This document shows positions 51,768-60,153 of a stretch of DNA of 64,000 bases, in pieces. The position numbers and the translations under genes are program-made. This stretch comes from an uncultured Lachnospiraceae bacterium (lineage in GTDB: Bacteria > Bacillota > Clostridia > Lachnospirales > Lachnospiraceae): assembly GCA_947644545.1 (NCBI GenBank), contig CANRZW010000001.1, forward strand, positions 62,001 through 126,000, in the 5' to 3' direction. How positions within the stretch are numbered: position 1 is the stretch's first letter; each line of letters opens with the position of its first letter. Below the pieces are notes generated by a model. It was given only the letters and a program-made list of their open reading frames with translations, was not told the DNA's origin and made no database searches.

Positions 51768-53987
51768 CTATGCCGTCTTCTTTCGTTTGCGCCACAGCTG
51801 CCAGCCGATCGCTGCGACCGTCAGCGCCGAAATTATATTGGCCGCCATAAAGAGGGGCACTCTCCCGTAGCGCACATAGACACTGTGCTCTTTGCCATCT
51901 CCAATCGCTGCAATCCTTATTCTGCCCCCTTCTCCATGGACGATCTCCAGCCGATCCCCTTTTTCATCAAAGGCACGATAACCGAGATAATTCTGTATCG
52001 GCAGTTCGATATAGCAGTCCTCCTCCAAGGCAGTATAAGTCATCACAGCCTTGGTTCCCTTTTTCTCATAATTATGGACCGTCACCCCATCCAGATCCGA
52101 GGTGATCACGTTGGTGACCAATTTATCATCCGATACACCATCCATCCGCCACTCATGCGGATAGAATAACCCGATATTGGCCGCCATCTTGCTCTCATGT
52201 CCCTTGGAAGCCACTGCCTCCGCATTCACATAAGGCATGTGGATATTATCCGTAGGCACGGACACGATCACCAACAGATTCAGGCCCACCAGCAGCGTGA
52301 AGATATGATTGCGATATGGTTTCAGGATCCGCGATTCCGCCAATCCGATCACACCCACAAACATAATACAGGCCGATGCCGGCCCGAGGAACCGCCACGG
52401 GAACTGTATCATCGTCACAATATTCTCAAACAGGCTGTTCGCAAGAAGCGTCCTGTTCGGGAAATATCCCGTAATCATGTAGGTAAAGAAAAATCCTGAT
52501 ACGAGCAGGTACGCCAGGTATCTGTCCATGTCGGACCGCTTCTCCTGTCTTTCGCACAAAAGCCGTACCACACCGATCCCGACACAGCCGAACAGCGCAA
52601 GCCCCAGAGAAAAATACTGCTTATGGTACAGACTGATACTCTGTGTCAGATTGGACGGATTGATGGACTGCTCAAAATAGCCGCTCCATCTGAGTACTTC
52701 CGTGCCCAGATTCCCTTTGAAGTAATAAACAACAAAGGGCGCCAGATACCATAAGTTCAACAACAGCGCCATACCTGCCGCCTTACCGATCTCCAGATAT
52801 CTTTTTTCCTTGAAAATGCGCACAGACCATATAAGCGCAGTGATCACACAAAAAACCGCCACAAACACCGCACTTAAAATATGGCTCTGCAGCACACCGC
52901 TGAATCCGATCACCAGATAATACCATCTTTTCCGTTCTCCCAGAATCACATGGTAAAGCCCGGCGATCACAAACGGCCAGAAGATCAACGCCAGGATCTC
53001 CCCCAGATCTCCTCTGGAAAAGATATTGGTAAAGCGATATGGCATCAAAGTATACAATACCACAGACAAGATTACACTTCTCCTGGAACGGCACATCGAT
53101 CTCACTGCCGTATAGGCACATACCGCGGACGACAGATTCGCCAGAAATATCAACGTCTTATAAGAAAGCGCCAGCGATACCCGGCAGATCCTTAAGAATG
53201 CGCCAATATAAAGGAACAGATAAGGATACATGGCATTCAGATATCCATTCCCTTTCAGACCATCCGGCAGGATATTGACCGGAATCTGCCCGTCCAGGAT
53301 TCCGTCCTTCAACCCCTCCAGGCGTGCCAGATGATAGCACAGATCATCTCCGTTATAGAGATAGGTCTGCATCATCGGCGTAGTTGCCAGCAGCGCCACT
53401 CCGAGAATAATGCTGTAGTCTACAAGCTGCCGTTCATCAAGCCGCTTCTCCGACCTGTTCAGATACCACCACAACAGAATGCTGCACGCCAGAAACAGAG
53501 CCATAAAGAAGTACGTATCCGCATAAAACATCGTATGCGGCGATAAACGAAGTTCCCTGATCGTCAGTTCCCCGCTGCCGCTGTAATTAATCTTGATCTG
53601 CAGCTGCTTGACATCTTTGGACAGGCTGAAATCGACTGTCATTTCCGTTTTATCCGGATCCAGTGTCCATCCGGCTATCTTTCTTCCCTGTTCCCATAAT
53701 TCCAGCGTAGAGCCTTCCGTCTCTGCCAGATAATGAAGTTGTGCTGTGTATCCGCCCTTGTTTATGACATATTGCAGCGTATTCGCCACCGTACCGTTCC
53801 TGGCCACCGCATCCCGGATCACAAGCGCATATTCCGAATCCACTGCCCCTACTGAATGCTGTAGCTCGGATCCCTTGTATACAAGCGGACTTTTCCCCTC
53901 ATCTCCCAGCCAGATCAACAGTGTCATAAGGCATACCGCCACAATATAGACTACTTTACTTTTCCAGGACATTTCCCTTGTCTGCAT
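51768..53987 (-). CDS. large polytopic membrane protein, putative GT-C (YfhO/6-TM-like)
   Basis: 739 residues. One N-terminal helix, an outer beta-rich domain (about residues 35-155), then about a dozen helices. The loop MQTYLYNGDDLCYHLARLEGL carries acidic residues like the first loop of GT-C enzymes, and FSRGDLGEILALIFWP is another conserved-looking segment. C-terminal outer domain of about 130 residues. Such proteins often add side-branch sugars from polyprenyl-phosphate donors. It is between the GT2 gene and convergent pseG. Function not established. Confidence 0.7.
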   Translation of the reverse strand: MQTREMSWKSKVVYIVAVCLMTLLIWLGDEGKSPLVYKGSELQHSVGAVDSEYALVIRDAVARNGTVANTLQYVINKGGYTAQLHYLAETEGSTLELWEQGRKIAGWTLDPDKTEMTVDFSLSKDVKQLQIKINYSGSGELTIRELRLSPHTMFYADTYFFMALFLACSILLWWYLNRSEKRLDERQLVDYSIILGVALLATTPMMQTYLYNGDDLCYHLARLEGLKDGILDGQIPVNILPDGLKGNGYLNAMYPYLFLYIGAFLRICRVSLALSYKTLIFLANLSSAVCAYTAVRSMCRSRRSVILSVVLYTLMPYRFTNIFSRGDLGEILALIFWPFVIAGLYHVILGERKRWYYLVIGFSGVLQSHILSAVFVAVFCVITALIWSVRIFKEKRYLEIGKAAGMALLLNLWYLAPFVVYYFKGNLGTEVLRWSGYFEQSINPSNLTQSISLYHKQYFSLGLALFGCVGIGVVRLLCERQEKRSDMDRYLAYLLVSGFFFTYMITGYFPNRTLLANSLFENIVTMIQFPWRFLGPASACIMFVGVIGLAESRILKPYRNHIFTLLVGLNLLVIVSVPTDNIHMPYVNAEAVASKGHESKMAANIGLFYPHEWRMDGVSDDKLVTNVITSDLDGVTVHNYEKKGTKAVMTYTALEEDCYIELPIQNYLGYRAFDEKGDRLEIVHGEGGRIRIAAIGDGKEHSVYVRYGRVPLFMAANIISALTVAAIGWQLWRKRKKTA

Positions 53988-54012
53988 GCTTATTCCTCTT
54001 ACAACCTTCTAT

Positions 54013-54059
54013 ATATTATCTTCTTTTCTTATCTTATCTTCTATAATATTATCTTCTTT
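54013..54059. repeat. 14-base direct repeat in AT-rich spacer
   Basis: The 14 bases at 54013-54026 recur exactly at 54046-54059 (period 33) in the 75-base spacer between the GT2 and the membrane protein gene. Low-complexity AT/CT-rich DNA; no terminator or promoter is clear. Confidence 0.45.
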
Positions 54060-54062
54060 ATC

Positions 54063-55130
54063 TTATTTACGCTCTTTTGCTGCTTTGTATTGCCCGGCCC
54101 TTATCCCGGAAATCTTCTTCCGCAGATTACGATACCCCCACAAAAGCTTGTAGTACATAAGAAACCTCCAGGTAGACTCCATCTGCATCCGCACAAGCTT
54201 CTTTTCCTCTGCGCCCACACGTTCCAGATAATATCTGTTCTCCTGAAAATCTGGAAAAGTCTCCCGCATCTCCCGTCCAAGCTTCTGAACGAAACCATGC
54301 CGGACCGGCCGCACCCCTTGCATATAGGTAAATAGCGTATTGACATAGAACAGGGTGGTAAATGAAAATTCAAGTTCCGGCCGATACTGCTCCAGATACT
54401 TGTAAGTCCTGGCTTCCTGCAGCATGATCCGCCCTGCCTCCATGCGGTCCTCGCACCTTCTGGTGGTAATCGTATGCACCGTAGAAGTGTCGTGCTGATA
54501 ATAGTAATACAGCGGTTCCCGAAGGTACTCGAAGCGGTGTGCCCGCAACATCCAGGAATTGGCCAGCGCGTTATCCTCGTAGAAAATCCCGACCGGAAAG
54601 CGGCTCGGATGATCGATCACAATCTCCCTGCGGTACACCTTCACCACCAGGCTGCCGCTGTCCAGGATCAAAGAACGATACTTCTCCTCATTCAGTATGC
54701 CCGTCTGCTCCGGCCTGTTATTGTGCACGACCTGCCCAATCTCCATGCTGTGCTCTCCGGTCATATGATAATCACAGCCCACCAGATCGGCCCCTGTCTC
54801 TTCCCCCAGGCCAATCAGCCGCTCATAGAAATCCGGCGTGATCCAGTCATCACTGTCAATAAAACCGATCCATTCTCCCTGCGCCGCCGCCATTCCGATA
54901 TTTTTGGCGCCGCCCTGCTTCTGGTTGACCTGAGAGTGAACGGCGCGGAATTTCTCCGGATAACGCTTCTGATACTCCTGCAGAATCTCCCAGGAGTTGT
55001 CCGTAGAACAGTCATCCACTGCGATGATCTCATATGACGCTATCGTCTGCGCCACAAGAGAGTTCAGGCAATATTCCAATTTTCCGTCAGCCGCCATGTT
55101 ATAGACCGGCACAATAATCGATAATTTCAT
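54063..55130 (-). CDS. GT2 family glycosyltransferase
   Basis: 355 residues. SIIVPVYNM, IIAVDDCSTDNSW and GFIDSDDWITPDFYERL are GT-A motifs with the DxD-like SDDW. CpsJ/WcaA-type wall-glycan transferase; no C-terminal membrane helices, so it works on a cytoplasmic lipid-linked acceptor. It lies 49 bases after pseC. Confidence 0.92.
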   Translation of the reverse strand: MKLSIIVPVYNMAADGKLEYCLNSLVAQTIASYEIIAVDDCSTDNSWEILQEYQKRYPEKFRAVHSQVNQKQGGAKNIGMAAAQGEWIGFIDSDDWITPDFYERLIGLGEETGADLVGCDYHMTGEHSMEIGQVVHNNRPEQTGILNEEKYRSLILDSGSLVVKVYRREIVIDHPSRFPVGIFYEDNALANSWMLRAHRFEYLREPLYYYYQHDTSTVHTITTRRCEDRMEAGRIMLQEARTYKYLEQYRPELEFSFTTLFYVNTLFTYMQGVRPVRHGFVQKLGREMRETFPDFQENRYYLERVGAEEKKLVRMQMESTWRFLMYYKLLWGYRNLRKKISGIRAGQYKAAKERK

Positions 55131-55179
55131 CTGGTTTACTTTTATCCCCCGATATCTTTTCCACCTTACCGGTTACAGC

Positions 55180-56376
55180 TTATTTCTTCTCATAATATAA
55201 CGCGATCTTTGTCACTGCCTCGATCACACTCTCCACATCCGCATCTGTCATGCCGTAATAGAGCGGAAGCGACAGCATCTCCGCATACAGCTTCTCCGCA
55301 TTCGGGCACAGTCCCTTCTGAAATCCCAGCTTCTCATAGTATGGGAAATAGTAGGTCGGGATATAATGCACATTACAGCATACATTTTCCGCAGCCAGCG
55401 CCTCGAAAAACCGTTTCCTGTCAATGGTCAGTTTCTCCGGTACGATGCGCAGGATATAGAGATGTCTCGTCGTATCCGAATCCGGAATCTCCTTCTGCAC
55501 AAAAAGCATGGGCAGCCTGGCAAACGCCTCATTATATCTGGCCACAATCTCTTTTCTCCTCTGCCGGAAAAGCGGCAGCTTATCCAGCTGGCTGATAAGC
55601 AGCGCCGCCTGTATATCCGTCATGCGGTAATTATAGCCCAAAGCTACCTGCTCATAGTACCAGGGTCCGTCCGTTTCATGCTCCATCTGCGCCTCGTCCC
55701 GCGTGATTCCGTGCGCACGGTACAGAAGCAGTTTCTTATATAACATTTCATCGTTCGTCAGCACCGCGCCGCCCTCGCCGCCGGTCACGGTCTTCACCGG
55801 ATGAAAGCTGAATGTCGTCATATCGGAAATAGACCCGTTGGCCCTGCCCTTATAAGTCGTTCCGATCACATGGGCGCCGTCTTCGATTAATTTGAGTCCA
55901 TGCTTCCTGCTAATCTCCACCAGACGATCCAATTCCACCGACTGCCCGGTAAAATCCACGGCCACAATGGCTTTCGTCCGCTCGGTGATGGCAGCCTCCA
56001 CCTTGTTCGGATCGATATTATAAGTCTCCGGATCAATATCGACAAAGACAGGCCTGGCACCGCAGTAGAGCGCGCAGTTTGCCGACGCCGCGAAAGTAAT
56101 GGGTGTGGTAATCACCTCATCCCCCTCTGTTATGCCTGCTGCCATCGCTGCCATGTGCAGGGCCGCCGTACCGTTGCTGCATACCACCGCGTACCGGGCG
56201 CCGGTCAACCGGCAGAGCTTCTCTTCCAGTTCCCCGATCTTCGGCCCACAGGTCAGATTGTCGCTTTTCATAACCTCTACTACAGCCTGGATATCGGCAT
56301 CATCTATGTATTGATGTCCATAATATATTTTCGTTTCTCTGGCGGGTATGCCGCCCTCAATCGCCGGTTTCTTCAT
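55180..56376 (-). CDS. pseC: UDP-4-amino-4,6-dideoxy-N-acetyl-beta-L-altrosamine transaminase
   Basis: 398 residues, DegT-type PLP enzyme. IYYGHQYIDDADIQAVVEV, SDNLTCGP, SNGTAALHMA, TTPITFAASAN and FSFHPVKTVTGGEGG (Schiff-base Lys) match PseC closely. It transfers the amino group from glutamate to the 4-keto sugar from PseB. RBS AAGGGG precedes the ATG. A strong hairpin lies 65 bases upstream, after pseB. Confidence 0.94.
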   Translation of the reverse strand: MKKPAIEGGIPARETKIYYGHQYIDDADIQAVVEVMKSDNLTCGPKIGELEEKLCRLTGARYAVVCSNGTAALHMAAMAAGITEGDEVITTPITFAASANCALYCGARPVFVDIDPETYNIDPNKVEAAITERTKAIVAVDFTGQSVELDRLVEISRKHGLKLIEDGAHVIGTTYKGRANGSISDMTTFSFHPVKTVTGGEGGAVLTNDEMLYKKLLLYRAHGITRDEAQMEHETDGPWYYEQVALGYNYRMTDIQAALLISQLDKLPLFRQRRKEIVARYNEAFARLPMLFVQKEIPDSDTTRHLYILRIVPEKLTIDRKRFFEALAAENVCCNVHYIPTYYFPYYEKLGFQKGLCPNAEKLYAEMLSLPLYYGMTDADVESVIEAVTKIALYYEKK

Positions 56377-56440
56377 TCCCCTTGTCTCCCCTTCCTATTC
56401 CCATCCATTCCAAAGCTATTTCCGTAAATTCCGATATGAT

Positions 56441-56473
56441 AAAAGGACACGCATCTTCCATGCATGCCCTTTT
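56441..56473 (-). terminator. hairpin between pseB and pseC
   Basis: AAAAGGGCATGCAT and ATGCGTGTCCTTTT pair over 14 positions (two G-T) around a five-base loop, ending in T4. No new promoter is visible before pseC, so it probably works as partial terminator/attenuator within the operon. Confidence 0.6.
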
Positions 56474-56535
56474 CGTGTTCTTCCTGCACGCTCGCCTTAC
56501 AGGTCGTCTACGTTGTCCTGTTATGGCTCACTATG

Positions 56536-57531
56536 CTATTTCTCCAAATCCATACCTTTCAGCAGTTCACGGATGTCCTCCACTGACAGCCATTCCTTAT
56601 TCGTATCGGAGCTGTAGGAGAATCCTTCTTCCACCTTCCTGCCGCTTAAATCCGGCTTCTGCCTGTTATTCCAGGTCATCTGTGGATAGACTATAAAATG
56701 CTTGTCATACTCATAAGTAGTAAAGGAATCCTCGGTCGTCACCATGATCTCATGCAGCTTCTCCCCCGGACGGATACCGGTCTCCTTGATACCGCATCCC
56801 GGCAGCATCGCCTCCGCTAAGTCCGTAATCTTAAAGGAAGGAATCTTACTGATAAAAGTCTCCCCGCCGGTAGCCTCCTTCAACGCCTTGATAACAAGCT
56901 CAATCCCCTGTGTCAGACTGATCCAGAAACGTGTCATCCGCACATCCGTGATCGGAAGCTCTGTCGCCCCCTCTTTGATCGCCTTATGGAAAACCGGGAT
57001 CACGGACCCTCTGCTGCCTGCCACATTTCCATAACGAACGATAGAGAAATTGATATCCTTCACACCGGCATAGGCGTTGGCCGCCACAAACAGCTTGTCC
57101 GACACAAGTTTCGTCCCGCCGTACAGATTCACCGGATTGACCGCCTTATCCGTGGACAGTGCCACCACCTTACGGACACCGCTGTCCAATGCCGCGTCGA
57201 TCACATTCATGGCCCCGTGGATATTCGTCTTGATCGCCTCGTTAGGATTATACTCGCAGGCCGGAACCTGCTTAAGCGCCGCCGCGTGGATAATATAGTC
57301 CACCCCCTCACAGGCTCTGCGCAGACGCTCTACGTCCCGCACATCCCCGATGAAAAACCGCAGCTTGTCCGCAAACTCCTTAAACTCCTCCGCCATCATC
57401 CACTGCTTGAATTCATCCCGCGAATAGATGATGATCTTCTTCGGCTCGTAATTGGCCAGCACGTATCTGGTAAAACACTTGCCAAAGGAACCCGTGCCGC
57501 CGGTTATCAGTATTGTTTTATCTTTTAACAT
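56536..57531 (-). CDS. pseB: UDP-N-acetylglucosamine 4,6-dehydratase (inverting)
   Basis: 331 residues, soluble SDR. ILITGGTGSFGKCF binds NADP, KIIIYSRDEFKQWMM, AALKQVPACEYNP, VALSTDKAVNP and LYGGTKL (Thr/Asp/Lys and Tyr-x3-Lys) are PseB/FlaA1 marks. It is the first step from UDP-GlcNAc to pseudaminic acid. GGAGG lies eight bases before the ATG and a promoter is at 57571-57599. Confidence 0.95.
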   Translation of the reverse strand: MLKDKTILITGGTGSFGKCFTRYVLANYEPKKIIIYSRDEFKQWMMAEEFKEFADKLRFFIGDVRDVERLRRACEGVDYIIHAAALKQVPACEYNPNEAIKTNIHGAMNVIDAALDSGVRKVVALSTDKAVNPVNLYGGTKLVSDKLFVAANAYAGVKDINFSIVRYGNVAGSRGSVIPVFHKAIKEGATELPITDVRMTRFWISLTQGIELVIKALKEATGGETFISKIPSFKITDLAEAMLPGCGIKETGIRPGEKLHEIMVTTEDSFTTYEYDKHFIVYPQMTWNNRQKPDLSGRKVEEGFSYSSDTNKEWLSVEDIRELLKGMDLEK

Positions 57532-57570
57532 CAGTTTTCCTCCGAAATCATTTCTACTGCGCCGCCCCTA

Positions 57571-57599
57571 AGTATAGCACAGAAAAGCAGGCTTTGCAA
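57571..57599 (-). promoter_or_regulatory. promoter of pseB
   Basis: -35 TTGCAA (57594-57599), 17-base spacer and -10 TATACT (57571-57576) preceded by TGC (extended -10). Predicted start near 57564, 33 bases before the gene. Confidence 0.65.
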
Positions 57600-57618
57600 T
57601 GCATGTGCCATGAATCCC

Positions 57619-58563
57619 TCATATCCCCGGCGCTTCCGCGTATTCTTCCTTCGTACATTTAGTCAGCCTGATGATCTGTGCCTCCTCCAGACCCTCCTTC
57701 TTCATTCTGCCAATGATCCCAAGTCGTTCCGCTTTTTTGCCTTCTTTTTTACCTTTTTTGATTCCCTTCTCTATGCCTTCTTTTCTCCCGTTCCTTCTCT
57801 CTTCCTGCATCAGATCCTCAAATGCTTTACACATGGGCACTTCCCCCTTCTTCATTCTTCGTACAAGTCTTCTTATGTTCAAGTGTGCTGCGATCACCAA
57901 TTCTGTCTCCGGATCAAGCCTCTGAAATCCGTCTGAGCAAAGCAGATGCTTCAACCGCTCTCTGTCCTGCCTGCACTGCATCGCCTGAAAGAACTCTTTC
58001 AAATCCGTTTTGTGATCCTCTGTCCTCAGAAAATCTGCCTCCAGCAGAGAAAACCCATAATCACAAATTCCGCTTCCCGATAAATCAGCCGCATACTCCG
58101 GTAAATGAAACATGTCGACGAGCCTTCGCTTCCCTTCCCAATGCCCTTCTCCCAGATACAGTACCACCGTCACTGTGGGAAGCAGAAAGTCATCAACCTT
58201 TATTCTGCTCTTTTTCTCCCGAAAATTTACATAAGTCCCCTCTTCCAAATGTTTCCTGCCGATCGCCCTGATCTGACGCTCATACTCACAGGCATCATAC
58301 ACCATGATGCGTTCCGGCATACTGTAATCTGTTTCCGTCTCCAATTCAACTCCGTAACAAACCTTCCGCTTCGTATCCTCCATCAGAATATCCCTGCTCT
58401 TTGGCCCGCAGCCATCTGCAAGCGGCGGATATTCTCTCTTTCTCTGAATCAAATTCTCCGGCAGAAGTACTTTCTCTCCATGATAGAGATGAAGATTCAG
58501 CAGCTCTGCAAAACGCTCCTTATCTGAAAAGAACATTCTGCCTGTCATATCTTTCCTGCCCAT
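57619..58563 (-). CDS. Rpn family PD-(D/E)XK nuclease/transposase-like protein
   Basis: 314 residues. RDILME followed by VCYGVELETETD fits the Asp and Glu-x-Glu/Lys site of Rpn-type PD-(D/E)XK enzymes, and the tail has the Gly/Lys-rich repeats (KEGIEKGIKKGKKEGKK) seen in many family members, then a short helix-turn-helix-like end. Family members promote DNA recombination in E. coli and are being linked to phage defence. It has its own promoter at 58738-58766 and is unrelated to its neighbours. It may mark an insertion between the pse locus and the hem operon. Confidence 0.78.
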   Translation of the reverse strand: MGRKDMTGRMFFSDKERFAELLNLHLYHGEKVLLPENLIQRKREYPPLADGCGPKSRDILMEDTKRKVCYGVELETETDYSMPERIMVYDACEYERQIRAIGRKHLEEGTYVNFREKKSRIKVDDFLLPTVTVVLYLGEGHWEGKRRLVDMFHLPEYAADLSGSGICDYGFSLLEADFLRTEDHKTDLKEFFQAMQCRQDRERLKHLLCSDGFQRLDPETELVIAAHLNIRRLVRRMKKGEVPMCKAFEDLMQEERRNGRKEGIEKGIKKGKKEGKKAERLGIIGRMKKEGLEEAQIIRLTKCTKEEYAEAPGI

Positions 58564-58708
58564 ATAGTCCTTCCCGGCCTCCGCGCGGCAAATCCTGTCT
58601 GGTTCTGCTGCGCCTCAGCCATTCTTGTATGCTTGTGAAATATGGCTGATAACGCCGGAATCGGAAATACCCGATCTTTCATCCCGAATGGTAATGAGAA
58701 TTTCACGT

Positions 58709-58728
58709 AAAAAGGGACGATTCCCTTT
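58709..58728 (-). terminator. terminator-like hairpin directly behind the nuclease promoter
   Basis: AAAGGGA and TCCCTTT form a perfect seven-pair stem with a four-base loop and are followed by TTTTT overlapping the arm. It begins about three bases after the predicted transcription start and could also end the hem operon transcript coming from upstream. Confidence 0.6.
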
Positions 58729-58737
58729 GTTGTTTAG

Positions 58738-58766
58738 ATTATAGTGTAAGGAAAGGTCCCTGTCAA
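58738..58766 (-). promoter_or_regulatory. perfect consensus sigma-A promoter
   Basis: TTGACA (58761-58766), 17 bases, TATAAT (58738-58743): both hexamers and spacing are exactly consensus. It faces the Rpn-family gene, with a leader of about 168 bases that starts with a terminator-like hairpin. Confidence 0.85.
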
Positions 58767-58818
58767 TATTATTTTTAACTATTTATATACGGTTTATCGT
58801 TTTCTGCAATGTTGTCTC

Positions 58819-60099
58819 TCACAGAACCGCTCCCCGGATCGCCTCACAGGTCCTGTCGATCAGATCGTCTTCATGGGCATCCGACACGAACATAGCCTCA
58901 AACTGAGACGGCGCCACATAGATTCCTCTCTCCAGCATTCTGTTAAAATATGCGGCAAACGCCTCCCTGTCGCACTGACAGGCCTCTTCATAATTCTCCA
59001 CGCTGCCTTCCCGGTCTCCCTGGCCGGGTGTGAAGAATGCCGAGAGCAGGGAACCGGCCCGGTTCACCGTCAGTCCTTTGTGACGAAAGGTTTCCGCCAG
59101 CTTCTCCGCGCGCCTGTCAAGCCGATCATAGATCGTAGTATCTTCCATGAGAATCTTGAGCGTCTCAATCCCCGCCGCTACCGCCACCGGATTACCTGAT
59201 AACGTCCCCGCCTGGTAGACTGCTCCCAACGGTGCAACACAGGCCATCACCTCCCGCCTGCCGCCATAAGCTGCCAACGGCATACCGCCGCCTACAATCT
59301 TGCCGAAAGTGTACAGATCCGCATGAACCCCCGTATAGGCCGATGCGCCGCCAAGCGAAAGCCGGAAGCCGGTGATCACCTCGTCAAAGATCAGAAGCGC
59401 CCCCGTCTTTTGTGTGATCTGCCGCAGGTATTCAAGGAAACCTGGCTTCGGCACCACCACACCCATATTGGCTGCCACCGGCTCCACCACGACTGCCGCC
59501 ACCTGACCCGCGTTTTCCTCCATCAGCCTGCGCACAGACTCCGTATCGTTGTAGACCGCCGTCAGTGTACAGGCCGCATATCCGGCCGGCACTCCCGCGC
59601 TGTCCGGCACAGACTGCGTCATCAACCCGGAACCGGCCTTCACCAACAAGCCGTCCGAATGACCATGATAATTGCCCGAGAATTTGATGATCTTCTCCCT
59701 GCCGGTATATCCTCTGGCCACGCGCACGGCACTCATCACCGCTTCTGTGCCGGAACTGACCAGGCGCACCATCTCCACATCCGGGACACAGGCGCTGATC
59801 CGCTCCGCCAACTCCACCTCACCGGCCGTCGGCGCTCCGAAACTCAGCCCGCCGGCACAGGCTCTCTGTACCGCCTCCACCACTCTCGGATGTGCATGTC
59901 CCAGAATGCCCGGCCCCCAGGAACAGACATAATCCAGATAGCGGTTCCCGTCCACATCAAAGAGCCAGGGGCCCTGTGCCCGCTCCACGAAAAAGGGCTG
60001 TCTGCCCACTGCCCGAAATGCCCGTACCGGCGAATTCACCCCGCCCGGTATCAACTGCCGTGCCTTGTCAAAAAGTTGTTCCGATCTGTTCTGATTCAT
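58819..60099 (-). CDS. hemL: glutamate-1-semialdehyde 2,1-aminomutase
   Basis: 426 residues, class III PLP aminotransferase fold. PGGVNSPVRAF at the N-terminus, SSGTEAVMSAVR, GNYHGHSDGLLVKAGSG and FGKIVGGGMPLAAYGG with the Schiff-base Lys define HemL. It makes 5-aminolevulinate in the C5 pathway. Last gene of the tetrapyrrole run; a glutamyl-tRNA reductase gene is not in the window. AGAGGTG precedes the ATG. Confidence 0.96.
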   Translation of the reverse strand: MNQNRSEQLFDKARQLIPGGVNSPVRAFRAVGRQPFFVERAQGPWLFDVDGNRYLDYVCSWGPGILGHAHPRVVEAVQRACAGGLSFGAPTAGEVELAERISACVPDVEMVRLVSSGTEAVMSAVRVARGYTGREKIIKFSGNYHGHSDGLLVKAGSGLMTQSVPDSAGVPAGYAACTLTAVYNDTESVRRLMEENAGQVAAVVVEPVAANMGVVVPKPGFLEYLRQITQKTGALLIFDEVITGFRLSLGGASAYTGVHADLYTFGKIVGGGMPLAAYGGRREVMACVAPLGAVYQAGTLSGNPVAVAAGIETLKILMEDTTIYDRLDRRAEKLAETFRHKGLTVNRAGSLLSAFFTPGQGDREGSVENYEEACQCDREAFAAYFNRMLERGIYVAPSQFEAMFVSDAHEDDLIDRTCEAIRGAVL

Positions 60100-60153
60100 A
60101 GTAATTCACCTCTGTATACGCCCGTTCTCGGTTGACATAAGTTTCCGTCCGTA

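Noticed and set aside
54001-54060. Possible CRISPR-like array in AT/CT-rich repeats
   Set aside because: Only two copies of 14 bases with period 33 and low complexity; no spacers or cas genes anywhere in the window.
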